DNA of 64,000 nt from Candidatus Bathyarchaeota archaeon. GTDB taxonomy: Archaea > Thermoproteota > Bathyarchaeia > Bathyarchaeales > Bathycorpusculaceae. The notes beneath the pieces are model-generated. The model had not been told where the DNA came from. It did no database searches and was given only the letters and a program-made list of their open reading frames with translations. Location: contig PLTA01000029.1 of assembly GCA_003164295.1 (NCBI GenBank), positions 135-64,134 on the forward strand. Reading direction: 5' to 3'. Shown here in pieces: positions 28,870 to 37,918 of the stretch (position 1 is the stretch's first letter; the number at the start of each line of letters is the position of its first letter). The position numbers were made by a program, and so were the translations under genes.

Positions 28870-29076
28870 TTATTCTCCCCAGTCTTCGCCTTCAATGGTT
28901 AATTCTTGAAGGTCTACGCATCCGCCTTTGACTTGTTTAACTTCAAGTTCTAGTCCGCATCCGGGGCAGCTCAGGATTTCTCCTTTTTCTGTGTCTGATG
29001 GAACATTAAGCTCTGCGTCACAATCGGGGCATTTTGCCTTTACACTTTGTTGGTTCGAAATTGCTGGTTTAATCAT
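28870..29076 (-). CDS. lysW: LysW amino-group carrier protein
   Basis: A 68-residue acidic carrier. One zinc site is built from CPDC (C16, C19) and CPGC (C37, C40), and the C-terminus is the canonical EDWGE, whose final Glu accepts the substrate. The N-terminus is about 12 residues longer than usual. It is the first gene of the cluster, with its promoter shared back-to-back with the Lrp regulator. Confidence 0.95.
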   Translation of the reverse strand: MIKPAISNQQSVKAKCPDCDAELNVPSDTEKGEILSCPGCGLELEVKQVKGGCVDLQELTIEGEDWGE

Positions 29077-29116
29077 TTTTTATTCGTCACTCTAATATTT
29101 TAGGAAATATCTTTTG

Positions 29117-29136
29117 GATTAATTCCTAGATTAATT
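29117..29136. promoter_or_regulatory. tandem GATTAATT repeat in the lysW promoter
   Basis: GATTAATT occurs at 29117-29124 and 29129-29136 (12-bp period). The block overlaps a TATA-like TTTAAATTAA on the minus strand, about 50 bp before the lysW start. Its position suggests an operator for the adjacent Lrp/LysM regulator. This is inference. Confidence 0.35.
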
Positions 29137-29268
29137 TAAACATTGTGACTTATTTGTTACAACTTATAGTTTTAATGTTCCATTTGGTGCAGTAATTTAA
29201 GTCTTTTCAGAGTGAAAAACGTAAAAAATTTAGGCAAACACAACGAAAAACGCAATTCCATTATAACC

Positions 29269-29275
29269 TTATAAG
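29269..29275 (+). promoter_or_regulatory. TATA box of the Lrp-family gene
   Basis: TTATAAG at 29269-29275 lies about 45 bp before ATG 29320, so transcription would start about 20 bases before the coding start. Confidence 0.5.
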
Positions 29276-29319
29276 CGAAAACGCTAGACGTTAATTAGCA
29301 ATCAACTCGGCGATCAAGC

Positions 29320-29730
29320 ATGGATGAAGTAGACAAACAAATAGTCAAACTCCTAAAAGATGATTCAAGATCGGGTTACGGCGAAATAGGTACAAAAGTT
29401 GGCTTATCTGAAGGCGCGGTTCGCAAAAGAATCAAAACATTAACAGATCAAGGAATTATTCGTAAATTCACTGTCAAAATCGCCCTCGCAGAAGGCGCCC
29501 AAGCCATAACGTTGCTTGCAACCAACCCTTCTCAACCAACACAGGAAGTTTCAAAAAAAATCCAAGCAATCCCAAATGTTGAAACAACATATGAAGTCAG
29601 CGGCGAATATGATATAGTTGCAGTAATTAGCGGAATGAACATGACAGAGGTAAACGAATGTATTGAGAAAATCCGTATGGTGGAAGGCATAGTAAAAACC
29701 AACACAATGATAGTTTTAAGAAGTTCTTAA
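29320..29730 (+). CDS. Lrp/AsnC-family regulator, LysM-like
   Basis: 136 residues: an HTH (IGTKVGLSEGAVRKRIKTL, about 22-40) and a RAM effector domain (ETTYEVSGEYDIVAVISG). It is divergent from lysW, the same arrangement as Sulfolobus LysM, which controls the lysW operon in response to lysine. The function is inferred from family and position. Confidence 0.85.
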   Translation: MDEVDKQIVKLLKDDSRSGYGEIGTKVGLSEGAVRKRIKTLTDQGIIRKFTVKIALAEGAQAITLLATNPSQPTQEVSKKIQAIPNVETTYEVSGEYDIVAVISGMNMTEVNECIEKIRMVEGIVKTNTMIVLRSS

Positions 29731-29866
29731 CTTAATTGACCCCCACTAATTTTTGATTTAATTCTGTCTTACTGTTTATGTGTCGAACAGACAATCAAAT
29801 ACTTTATTGTATCGTAAGCTTTAATACATTTACATAACACAAAACGAATCAAAGGAAATCTCTAAA

Positions 29867-30345
29867 ATGACTTACGAAAAAAATCTAAAAAACTCCTCGT
29901 AATCGCAACAGCACTAACTATAGTTGCACTGGTAACAGTTGGAGTAACTTTCGCAGCTATTTCAGAAACATTCCATGGACTAGCAGTAACAGTTAACGAC
30001 GTCGCCCAAGGAACGGTCAAATATAGCGCTGACGAAACTACGTGGACTACAACTCTTTCATCTTTCAATCAAGGCACAGGGCACTGGTATGCGCAATTTG
30101 ATGTATCTAGTACCACTTATTCAGGTACTGCAACAATTACTTTCACATTAGAAACAAGCACTGATGGAGGCAATACATATTCAACTGTCACAACTTTCGC
30201 TGTAAGCAATTTTGCTTTAACCTCAACAAGTATTATCTACGCAACAGACAATGGATTATCTTCGGGCACATACCATGAGTTCAGCGGCGATATTTCTTCT
30301 GGAGGAACGTACAGAATTAGCGTAACTGTTGCTTCAGCACCATAA
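29867..30345 (+). pseudogene. secreted or anchored beta-rich protein, frameshifted at the start
   Basis: The ATG at 29867 reads MTYEKNLKNSS and stops. The neighbouring frame gives KSKKLLVIATALTIVALVTV, a clear signal anchor, then about 130 residues of Thr/Ser-rich beta-strand sequence (FHGLAVTVNDVAQGTVKYSA) ending VTVASAP. One A missing from the A7 run at 29876-29882 joins the two, giving about 159 residues. There is no start codon in the right frame otherwise. It is probably an extracellular Ig-like domain; function unknown. Confidence 0.65.
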
Positions 30346-30407
30346 TATTGATGCTAAATCAACAACTTTTTTTAACCTAGCAATAACAACCTCATATATT
30401 GATACTC

Positions 30408-31153
30408 ATGATTTCGGACGCTGTTGACATAGTTACATCACTCGCTATCATTTCAATCGCTGCAATTTTGACTGTTTACACTTTGATCCTTAAAAAAATG
30501 GGTGGATCGGCAAAACCTCGAACTATAGATGCCCAAACCCCGAATGTAAAAAAATCTTTCATTCACCATTGAAAGTCAAAGAGTATTCAAACAAAAAAGA
30601 AAGCCACCTCGCATGCCCAGAATGCGGATTTGATTTAAGCCCTTCAGACAACAAACAAGCCTTAATGAAGTCAATCAAAGAAAACAGTAACCTAATAAAA
30701 TTCAAAGATTCAAGCAATATCATTGAAAACAACAGTTTCAACACAAACATAAAAAACGAAAAAGCTGAAACGACTATAGTAGATTCACCAGCTGTTGAAA
30801 CAAACCAAGAAAATGCATTTCAAAAAACAAAAAACAACGGCCTAAAAAAAGTCACTATTGAGGACAAAATAGAGCTAGAAAATAAACCCCCAATTCTTTC
30901 AGAAATCCAAGAACCTCAGATTACTCTAAATGTGAAACCTGAAAATCTTGAAAATATTAACTTAATGCAAGAACAAAAGCGAGCTATAAGACGAAATGAG
31001 AAAAGAATCCGCGATGCAAGAAAATACAGGCCAGCTGGGTGTAACAATTATTTCAGTTATTTGTATACCCTTCCAAAAGGCGCTGCCACTCCGGATGAAT
31101 GCTATGCATGTGTCAGATTGATTGACTGTTATAGAGAGCCAGTTTTGAATTAG
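30408..31153 (+). pseudogene. membrane-anchored zinc-ribbon protein, frameshifted
   Basis: ATG 30408 opens a membrane segment (DAVDIVTSLAIISIAAILTV) that runs out of frame. A second frame carries a zinc ribbon (YRCPNPECKKIFHSPLKVK with CPECGFDL), a long polar linker, and a C-terminal Cys domain (YLYTLPKGAATPDECYACVR then LIDCYRE). A missing T near 30524 (ACTTAT read as ACTAT) restores one 248-residue protein. Without the repair the first zinc knuckle is lost. Function unknown. Confidence 0.65.
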
Positions 31154-31282
31154 AAGAAACTTAGTTTGCGAATATTTGTTTCTTTAGTTGCATTGTAGTT
31201 GTGGTGAACAGAGGGCACGTGAGTGAGAAAACAAATAATATTTATTAATACTCAATACACAAATTCAATGGGGCAAAGAAAA

Positions 31283-31921
31283 ATGAATGAAAAGCTACAA
31301 GAAAGCACTCAATATTTAAAATGCTGCAGCAAACTGGAACTCGAAGCTTTTAATCTATATGAAACGCTCTCGAAGAAAATTAACCAACCCGAAAACTGCT
31401 TCATCGCAGGCTTTGCATATGATAGTCTAAAATGCGCCAAAATCATTCAAGGAATACTTGAATACATAGACGCACCTGAAACCGAAAAAACAAATCCCAA
31501 AAAGAATTTCTCCGCATTAACTGACAGCGTGTCAGCTTTTACCAAAAAAATCGCAAAAATAAACAGCGTAGACAACGAGGTTGCATCAGAAATACTAAAA
31601 GAACTTGTTACACTCGAAGACCAACTTACAGAGGCGTACACAGATTATGCTCAATCAAACGCAATTAAAATAATGTCCGATGAATTCTCAAAATTACAAG
31701 CGAACTTAAACAAATTCAAGAAACTTTTCGAAACTTTCGCAGAAGAAAAACAAAAACACAAAGAAACAATCATCGAAATAGCATGTTACTTTGAAACAAG
31801 AGAAACAGAAAGATTACGGCATGCGGCACCTGTAGTTAAATATCAAAATCCGGATTCGTGGATTCTCCAATCTTCTCTACATTCCTTCTCAACTACTCCA
31901 GCTGAGAATGCTATGCCTTAA
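31283..31921 (+). CDS. helical protein, possibly ferritin-like fold, unknown function
   Basis: About 212 residues from ATG 31283 (MNEKLQESTQYLKCCSKLEL). An in-frame GTG at 31223 and ATG at 31268 are alternatives. The protein is almost all helix. The segment LELEAFNLYETLSKKI resembles the first helix of rubrerythrin-like bundles, but a full set of Glu/His iron ligands is not evident. It is downstream of the zinc-ribbon gene and may be co-expressed. Confidence 0.6.
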   Translation: MNEKLQESTQYLKCCSKLELEAFNLYETLSKKINQPENCFIAGFAYDSLKCAKIIQGILEYIDAPETEKTNPKKNFSALTDSVSAFTKKIAKINSVDNEVASEILKELVTLEDQLTEAYTDYAQSNAIKIMSDEFSKLQANLNKFKKLFETFAEEKQKHKETIIEIACYFETRETERLRHAAPVVKYQNPDSWILQSSLHSFSTTPAENAMP

Positions 31922-31985
31922 ATTCGACGTTTTTTTACTCAATTCTTCAACTTTTTTCCTTTGCATATAACCTTATTCGATGAAC

Positions 31986-32195
31986 CTAGCTTGTTATTCC
32001 TGTTCTTCTCAATAGTAAATTGGCAATCAAAGCCACCACTACATCGGCAATAAGCCAATCTATGAATGAAATATACCCAATTATGGCCAGAACAGTGAAG
32101 AACAGCAGAAGAGCCACTGCAATTATTCCTATTGACCGTTTTCTTCGGCGAGCGCGTTCAGCGGGCACATTAGTTGCAACGGGCATATTAATCAA
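31986..32195 (-). CDS. small two-segment membrane protein
   Basis: 69 residues: a basic cytoplasmic start (ERARRRKRS), two membrane segments (about 22-43 and 45-62) and a basic end. No family recognised. Confidence 0.45.
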   Translation of the reverse strand: MINMPVATNVPAERARRRKRSIGIIAVALLLFFTVLAIIGYISFIDWLIADVVVALIANLLLRRTGITS

Positions 32196-32229
32196 TCACA
32201 TAACAACATCAAAGCTCTTAAAATATTAA

Positions 32230-32583
32230 TACACACTCAAAACCACAGGTTAATTTATTTGGAAATTTAGGTAGAAAAAAAGTTGCCTATAAATAGCGCA
32301 CTTCAGGGTAACAATCAAGTCAGCCTGGTTTGCAATTTTCTGAATTAGCATTTTGGGTTTATAGCTGCTTTAGCCATTGGCTCCGCTTGCATTTTCAATA
32401 TACAAAACCAGACTTTCCTAAATTTATCTTCCTCTTTAAAATATTTTTTTGTCACCAAAAAACTAACCGAAAATGACAAGAGTCTGGTTCTCTTTCACTC
32501 TACTCCCTACTGACTCAAACGTTAGCTTCTGCACTTGCCTTTTAACCGATGTCAAACCTATGCGTGAATCATAGTTGATTCAT
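32230..32583. other. gene-free stretch with a distant inverted repeat
   Basis: No gene is supported here on either strand. AACCAGACT (32406-32414) and AGTCTGGTT (32481-32489) are perfect 9-bp complements 66 bases apart, enclosing a T7 tract. They could form a long-range hairpin in a transcript. Confidence 0.3.
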
Positions 32584-32799
32584 ATGAAAAAGAAAACGAT
32601 GGTCTTATCTACTGAAGAAAAACTTGCGTTTGATTTAACGATGCATGATGTCCCAGCTTTTCTTATTACTGAGTTTACAGAAAAAATCGTGAGTCCTTAT
32701 TACAACGGAAACTTGAATGCAGCTATTCAAGACTTAATCAGCAAAGTCCTGTCTGAACAGGATTATGTTCATTCACATATAACGCATATCAGAGGTTAA
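32584..32799 (+). CDS. small helical protein, unknown function
   Basis: 71 residues from ATG 32584 (MKKKTMVLSTEEKLAFDLTM); an ATA/ATG region upstream at 32575 also stays in frame. The middle (EKIVSPYYNGNLNAAIQDLI) reads like a compact helical domain. I do not recognise the family. Confidence 0.5.
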   Translation: MKKKTMVLSTEEKLAFDLTMHDVPAFLITEFTEKIVSPYYNGNLNAAIQDLISKVLSEQDYVHSHITHIRG

Positions 32800-33003
32800 A
32801 TTTTGATCAAAGATGAAAAATGAAAATAAATTGTTTTTTACAAAATTATAAAACTCGGTTCTAATCATTAATAATTGCTATTCCCAAAATTTACGAATGA
32901 TGTTTCTATTTGAAAGTAAATGCAGGAAATGTTTCACATGTCTTAAGAGGAAAGGCTTAATAGTTGTGAAGTTCCAATTTTTCTTGGAAGAAAGGCGGAC
33001 TTT

Positions 33004-33285
33004 TTGGCGCTTTCAAGAATGGAGAAATACCTCGCCATAATCAGGGTCTTAGATACTGGAGATTTAATAACCCAAAAGCAAATTATGTATGAGATAGATC
33101 TTGAAGTAGAATCGCCCAAAGAATGTCTTGATTTTTTGGTTCATATGGATTTAATCGTTGAAAAAAATCTTGGAAACAAAAAAGTGTATGGGATCACGGA
33201 AAAAGGAGAAAGGGTTTATAATTATTTCAGGTTAAATGATATTAGTCCTATATTTGGTGGGACTAAAATAACTAAAATTGACTAA
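33004..33285 (+). CDS. winged-helix DNA-binding protein
   Basis: A 93-residue winged-helix fold: helix MEKYLAIIRVLDTGDLIT, recognition region IDLEVESPKECLDFLVHMDL and wing KKVYGITEKGERVYNYF. It starts at TTG 33004 with AGGCGG just upstream. Such small archaeal wHTH proteins are usually local regulators; the target is unknown. It resembles the product of 33357-33641. Confidence 0.7.
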   Translation: MALSRMEKYLAIIRVLDTGDLITQKQIMYEIDLEVESPKECLDFLVHMDLIVEKNLGNKKVYGITEKGERVYNYFRLNDISPIFGGTKITKID

Positions 33286-33356
33286 GCCTCAAAATGTAGT
33301 GCATATGTTTTTGAGTAAAGTTGTGAAGTAAAGATTTTTAGGCTATCGGGAGTTTT

Positions 33357-33641
33357 CTAATAGTTTATTGTAGAGATGTTACCTTCTTCCACAGCAGTAA
33401 GTGTTTTGTCTAGTTGTGTAAAGAACTTGATAACAGATGTTCCGCGAGCTGTATTGGCGTAAACTACATTATTTTCTCCAACAATTTGCGCTTCAATTAA
33501 TCCTTGTCGAATTAAAAATGCCATAGAACCTTTGAAGTTGTTTTCACTGATATTTTCGTCGATAAGGTTTGATGCGTTCAGAGGTCCCCTTTGTGCTAAA
33601 GCTTTCAGAATATTAACATAAATTTCTAATTTGGAAGCCAT
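33357..33641 (-). CDS. winged-helix DNA-binding protein
   Basis: A 94-residue wHTH: KLEIYVNILKALAQRGPLNA, then MAFLIRQGLIEAQ and wing VVYANTARGTSVIKFF. It is convergent with, and structurally like, the previous wHTH gene, so the two may descend from one duplication. Confidence 0.65.
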   Translation of the reverse strand: MASKLEIYVNILKALAQRGPLNASNLIDENISENNFKGSMAFLIRQGLIEAQIVGENNVVYANTARGTSVIKFFTQLDKTLTAVEEGNISTINY

Positions 33642-33755
33642 TATTCTTTACCCTTTCTTTATCTAAGCTGAAATTGGCATTAACAATTTGTGCGTAAAAA
33701 AAAATACCCGCTTAAAACTAACAACATTTTATGGGCAAAAGTCACGCCATTAAAT

Positions 33756-34478
33756 CTAAAGTCGGCTTAAACTTACTTTCTCAATTTTATTAATAGCATT
33801 AACTGTGGCAATGTAGGCAATGTCGGTTAGTCCGATAAAAAAGCCAGTTTCTACAACTCCAGGAATCATCTTCACTTCAATTGCCAATTGAGCTGGATTG
33901 GCTATTTCTCCAAAATATGAATCTAAAATTGCATTCCCATTGTCAGTTATCACAGGACCAAGCTTGCCTTTGCCTTCCCTGAGAATTGGCTTTCCTCCGA
34001 CAGCAACAATTTTTTTTCTCGTAAGTGAAATTGCAAAAGGTAAAACTTCAATCGGAACAACCTGATTATTTTCACCTAACAACCTTACCTTTTTCTTTTC
34101 ATCACCTATAATGACATTGAGTTTAGAGGCTGCAGCAACAATCTTTTCTCTTGCCATTGCTGCACCCATGCCCTTTATCAAATTTAGTTCAGGGGTTATT
34201 TGGTCTGCTCCATCAATTGTCACGTCTATTTCTGGGTGCTCATCTAATGTTGTAATTGGAATTCCACAATTAACGGCTAATAAAAAAGCTTGGTAAGAAG
34301 TTGGAATACCCATCACATGGAGCTTTTCAGTTTTCACTCGTTCGCCTAAGGCGACTATTGCAAAAGCAGCAGTACTTCCGCTGCCTAAACCAACAATAAA
34401 GCCGTCTTTAACATGCTTAACTGCTTCTAAAGCTGCCTTTTGCTTTGCCTCTTGAATTGGATCAAATCTAACTGTCAA
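33756..34478 (-). CDS. rpiA: ribose-5-phosphate isomerase A
   Basis: 240 residues. The markers are VGLGSGSTAAFAI (phosphate loop), VTIDGADQITPELNLIKG (catalytic Asp) and KGMGAAMAREKIVAAA. It interconverts ribose-5-P and ribulose-5-P. The start overlaps the end of the upstream coiled-coil gene by 11 bases, so the two are probably co-transcribed. Confidence 0.95.
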   Translation of the reverse strand: MTVRFDPIQEAKQKAALEAVKHVKDGFIVGLGSGSTAAFAIVALGERVKTEKLHVMGIPTSYQAFLLAVNCGIPITTLDEHPEIDVTIDGADQITPELNLIKGMGAAMAREKIVAAASKLNVIIGDEKKKVRLLGENNQVVPIEVLPFAISLTRKKIVAVGGKPILREGKGKLGPVITDNGNAILDSYFGEIANPAQLAIEVKMIPGVVETGFFIGLTDIAYIATVNAINKIEKVSLSRL

Positions 34479-35202
34479 TTTCCATCTGTCCCAATTTATC
34501 TAAAACCTTTTCAACTTCACTTCGTATAGTGTCGATTCGCTTTTCAGCTTCCGTTTTAGCAACAGGTCGCTCTTCTGGCGGTTTCCGCTTCTTTTTCTGC
34601 TTTTCCTCGCTTACTTCTTCGGCTTCTTCCTCATCTTCTTCATCGTCCATCTGGGAAGGCGGAGTTTGGGTTGGTAATTTTACAGGCATTTCCCTGATTG
34701 GCTTAACGTCGATTTTTGTTCTTAGTTCGTCGACTTTTGAGGTCAATTCTCCGAAGCGTTCACTGAAGAGCTTCATTAAATCTTCTTGCATCCCTTCTAG
34801 ATCATGCAAGGCAACAATTGTCTCATCTTTTGAAATGGATTCCTTAATGGACATCATTCGTGCTTTGTAGCTTGCAGCAAGTTTTTCGCGTTCTTGTTCG
34901 GTGATTTTTCCTTCTGCTTGGGCCTCGTACAACCGTCGTATTGCGTCACTTAAAATCTCACGTTCCAAATCGAGCATTCGCAATTCATCTTTTGCGTTAG
35001 AAGCTGTGGATGTTTGCACACTTTTAGAAATTCTGAACGGAGAACTGGAATAATCGAGGCTTGAATCGTCAGTTGTTTTTTGAGGTTTTTTCGGCTGAGA
35101 TTTTTTGCCCTGTCTTCGCATGGCATAAATAACCACCCCGATAGCGAAAATTATCACTACAGCAACTGCAACGACGGTTATGGGGTCATCATACCAAGCC
35201 AT
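34468..35202 (-). CDS. membrane-anchored acidic coiled-coil protein
   Basis: 244 residues: an N-terminal membrane segment (about 8-28) and a helical region (about 70-165) with heptad-like leucines. A very acidic Glu/Asp run (about 187-200) follows, then a basic Lys/Arg run and a final helix. No catalytic motif is visible. It may be a structural or scaffold protein; the overlap with rpiA is probably only transcriptional. Confidence 0.65.
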   Translation of the reverse strand: MAWYDDPITVVAVAVVIIFAIGVVIYAMRRQGKKSQPKKPQKTTDDSSLDYSSSPFRISKSVQTSTASNAKDELRMLDLEREILSDAIRRLYEAQAEGKITEQEREKLAASYKARMMSIKESISKDETIVALHDLEGMQEDLMKLFSERFGELTSKVDELRTKIDVKPIREMPVKLPTQTPPSQMDDEEDEEEAEEVSEEKQKKKRKPPEERPVAKTEAEKRIDTIRSEVEKVLDKLGQMEIDS

Positions 35203-35300
35203 GCCTTGTCCTCGGTATCTTGATTATGTACCATTAATATATAAATTATACAAATTACCAACTTGCTTTTTCCAAGTTCATATCATAAATAATGTTGTTT

Positions 35301-35840
35301 CTAATCGGTTTTGATTCTTTTAACTTGAGTTTTTTCGAGAACTCCAATAATTGGAAATGCAATTACAATACCAATTATTCCACCGACGATAACCAGACCT
35401 GCCCAAACACTTATGGCAAACGCAGGTGAAACAAGAAGAAAATTTACGATGCTAGCGGAAAATGCGGCAACAATGGTTGCTAAAATAGCAATTCCCATGC
35501 TTATGGGCTTAAAGCTAACTCTATGATGATTTATCAAAAATATTAAATCGAAAGTTATTGCTCCAAGTATGAAGCCTAATACGGGGATTGGACCGCCTGC
35601 AAGCAAAACAATCACGGAACCTATGATACCAACTAATGATGCAGCACCAAATTGATTCGTTGCCCACGTGACGAGAAGAAGAATTAAGAAAATTATCACG
35701 CTGTGAATTACTGGTAATCCAGTGAGTCTAAAACTAATCGGTGCGACAGTTAAGTTTAGTACTACCCATAGGGCGCTAAAAATGCTGATTAACGCGATGT
35801 TGACACTAAAACGGTTTTTGACCGGTCGTGGTTCAATCAA
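35301..35840 (-). CDS. ECF-transporter S-component-like membrane protein
   Basis: A 179-residue protein with about six membrane segments. The start NIALISIFSALWVVLNL is the A-x3-A-type first helix of substrate-binding (S) components of vitamin and metal uptake systems. There are no EcfA ATPases or EcfT in the window, so it would rely on shared ones. The substrate is unknown. Confidence 0.55.
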   Translation of the reverse strand: MIEPRPVKNRFSVNIALISIFSALWVVLNLTVAPISFRLTGLPVIHSVIIFLILLLVTWATNQFGAASLVGIIGSVIVLLAGGPIPVLGFILGAITFDLIFLINHHRVSFKPISMGIAILATIVAAFSASIVNFLLVSPAFAISVWAGLVIVGGIIGIVIAFPIIGVLEKTQVKRIKTD

Positions 35841-35874
35841 TCAAATAACACTTCTCGACAATTTAGTAACAATT

Positions 35875-36084
35875 TTGAATAAAAGCCTTCGCTTAATCGT
35901 TAATGCTATACTTCCATATAGTTTACCAACAGCTAAACTTAAATCTCAAACACGTACACCAAACCTAGTTGTGAAAGCAATAAAAATAATCGGCGTCGTT
36001 GCAGACTCAATACTATTTTTCTTGCCGTATTTTTACCCTTTAGAACTTCAAAACAAAAAGCGCCAGTTTAAAGAAACAGCATAA
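35875..36084 (+). CDS. possible small membrane protein in the gap before the HAD fusion
   Basis: A 69-codon frame from TTG 35875 contains one hydrophobic segment (KIIGVVADSILFFLPYFY) and a basic tail. It has no convincing ribosome-binding site. It is the only candidate in 35841-36150 and may be chance. Confidence 0.22.
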   Translation: MNKSLRLIVNAILPYSLPTAKLKSQTRTPNLVVKAIKIIGVVADSILFFLPYFYPLELQNKKRQFKETA

Positions 36085-36150
36085 TTTATCTTTTAGCAAG
36101 CTACCAGTTCCTCCTTAGGACAGATAGCTTATTTGTGAGTTAAGAGCGAA

Positions 36151-37395
36151 ATGGTTGCTTTAGAGAAACCCAGATTGGTAGTGTTTGACGTTGAAGGAGT
36201 ATTGATTCCAAAAAACCGTTTCGTTTTCACAGTAGGAAAAAGTTTAGGCTTTGTCAAGTTGATCAAGCTTCTTTTTTATGGTTTTCTCTACGAAGCGGGC
36301 ATTATGAAGTTGAATTCGGCGTTAAGCCGCATTTTTAGAGAGTTGAAAGGAGTGGAATTTGAAACTTTAATGTGCGTTTTCGACAATATTCCTTCAACAC
36401 CTTATCTGCAAAACATTTTTTCTCAAATTAAGGTTAGAAATTGTAAGATTGCTTTGATTAGTTCAGGGTTACCTACTGTCGTTGTTAAAAAGTTAGCTGA
36501 TGCTGTAAAGGCAGACTATGCATATGGCATTGAAGTTGAAACTAAAGAGGGCAAATTAACCGGAGAAATCCGGGGAGACGCTATTGAGGCCAGTGGAAAA
36601 CTAAAGATTTTATGCCAAATACTGGAAGCTGAAAAGTTAAGGGTAAGCGATTGCGTTGTGGTTGCAGACGACAGAAATAACCGTTGCATTTTTCTTCCCG
36701 GAGCCCTGAAAATTGGTTTTAACCCCGATTTTATCATACGAGTAAAAGCTGACAGGGTAGTAAATGGTAAACTTTCAGGAATCTTACCCATCATTGATGG
36801 AAAAAAACATAAACGCTCTTTTCCTTCAACCAACGACTTTGTAAGAGAGGACATTCATGCTTCTGGAATTTTTATGCCAGTTATCGCCAGCTTAATTGGA
36901 GTTCCTGCAGTTGGCACATTAATTTTTGCGATAGCGTTGATATACACAATATCTGAGCTTTCGCGCTTGGAAGGAAAAGAATTTACGCTTATTTCAGCAA
37001 TTACACGCCATGCCGCTTCTCAATCAGAACTTCGCGGTTTCGCTGCGGCTCCATTGTACTTTGCTTTTGGTATTCTTTTCACTTTAGTTATATTTCCTCA
37101 TCCTGCAAGTTATGCAGCTATAGCAATGTTTTGTTTAGGTGATAGTGCTGCTTCACTTTTCGGGGGACTTATCTCCACTTCGTTACCGTTCAACAAAGGC
37201 AAAACTTGGGAAGGCTCCTTATCTGGGTTCTTTTTTGCGTTTTTAGGCTGCCTGTTTTTTATTCCGTCGAATCCAATAATTGCTCTAGCTGGAGCAGCAA
37301 TTGCAATGACGGTTGAAGTTCTTCCCTTGCCAATCAACGATAACATCTTAGTTCCGGTAATTACTGGCGCAGCGTTAACAATACTTATCCATTAA
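36151..37395 (+). CDS. HAD phosphatase fused to dolichol-kinase-like CTP-dependent kinase
   Basis: 414 residues. Residues 1-215 are a HAD (SerB-like) domain: motif I VVFDVEGVLIP with Glu in place of the second Asp, motif II ALISSGLP, motif IV VVVADDRNN. Residues about 225-414 form six or seven membrane segments with the CTP-kinase signature GDSAASLFGGLIS, KTWEGSLSGF and LPINDNILVP. This second half resembles dolichol kinase and related CTP-using membrane enzymes. The fusion suggests paired phosphorylation and dephosphorylation of a polyprenol or lipid. The stop overlaps the convergent MGMT-like gene by four bases. Confidence 0.8.
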   Translation: MVALEKPRLVVFDVEGVLIPKNRFVFTVGKSLGFVKLIKLLFYGFLYEAGIMKLNSALSRIFRELKGVEFETLMCVFDNIPSTPYLQNIFSQIKVRNCKIALISSGLPTVVVKKLADAVKADYAYGIEVETKEGKLTGEIRGDAIEASGKLKILCQILEAEKLRVSDCVVVADDRNNRCIFLPGALKIGFNPDFIIRVKADRVVNGKLSGILPIIDGKKHKRSFPSTNDFVREDIHASGIFMPVIASLIGVPAVGTLIFAIALIYTISELSRLEGKEFTLISAITRHAASQSELRGFAAAPLYFAFGILFTLVIFPHPASYAAIAMFCLGDSAASLFGGLISTSLPFNKGKTWEGSLSGFFFAFLGCLFFIPSNPIIALAGAAIAMTVEVLPLPINDNILVPVITGAALTILIH

Positions 37396-37865
37396 AATTC
37401 TAGTGATATTACCGCTTTGAGATAATCTTTTACAAAACATTTTTTGCCCCTTTGAATTACTACATGCCCTTCCCCCTCTAAAAGCCGCTTCTGCAATTCA
37501 GAGCCCCCTGGATATTTATCCTTTAATAATCCTCCGGTTTTCAACGTTCGCCAATGAGTAATGTCGGTTGCTCCCTCCTGTTTTTGCTCATCAGCAGCGT
37601 TGGCGGAGATCCAAGCAAAAATTCCGGTGGTTAATGGGCAACCGATTGTGGCGTGATGTTTAGCTGCAAGGGCTGAACGGATTTCGTTTATTATAATGAG
37701 TTTGCCTTTGGCACCCTTCTCATTAATTCATCTACTTCTATGGGAGCTGGAATAACCAAAGTTCCTTTCCCCATTTTTTGCTCATTCTTCCAGTTAGTTC
37801 TTCAATTTAGGGTAACCTTTGCTATCAGCTAGTTTTTCTTGCCATGTTGGTTTCTTTTTAGGCAT
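37392..37865 (-). pseudogene. MGMT-family alkyltransferase-like protein, three frameshifts
   Basis: Reading all three minus frames in turn reconstructs a full protein. It starts MPKKKPTWQEKLADSKGYPK, then KIEELTGRMSKKWGKGTLVI, then PAPIEVDELMRRVPKGKLII. The Ada/Ogt-like DNA-binding domain follows (ALAAKHHATIGCPLTTGIFA, HWRTLKTGGLL), ending KAVISLEF. Three single-base losses explain it: T3 for T4 at 37806, CC for CCC at 37764, and CC for CCC at 37705. It has no PCHR methyl-acceptor motif, so it is probably a DNA-lesion-binding alkyltransferase-like protein. No open frame covers it. Confidence 0.75.
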
Positions 37866-37918
37866 AAAATTAACCAAAACTGTAATGTTTAAGGTTTTTA
37901 ATGAAACTTTCTAAATGA

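Noticed and set aside
29126-29143. MFKLI mini-frame as a lysine leader peptide
   Set aside because: It overlaps the lysW TATA-like element, so it would not be transcribed, and it has one Lys codon only.
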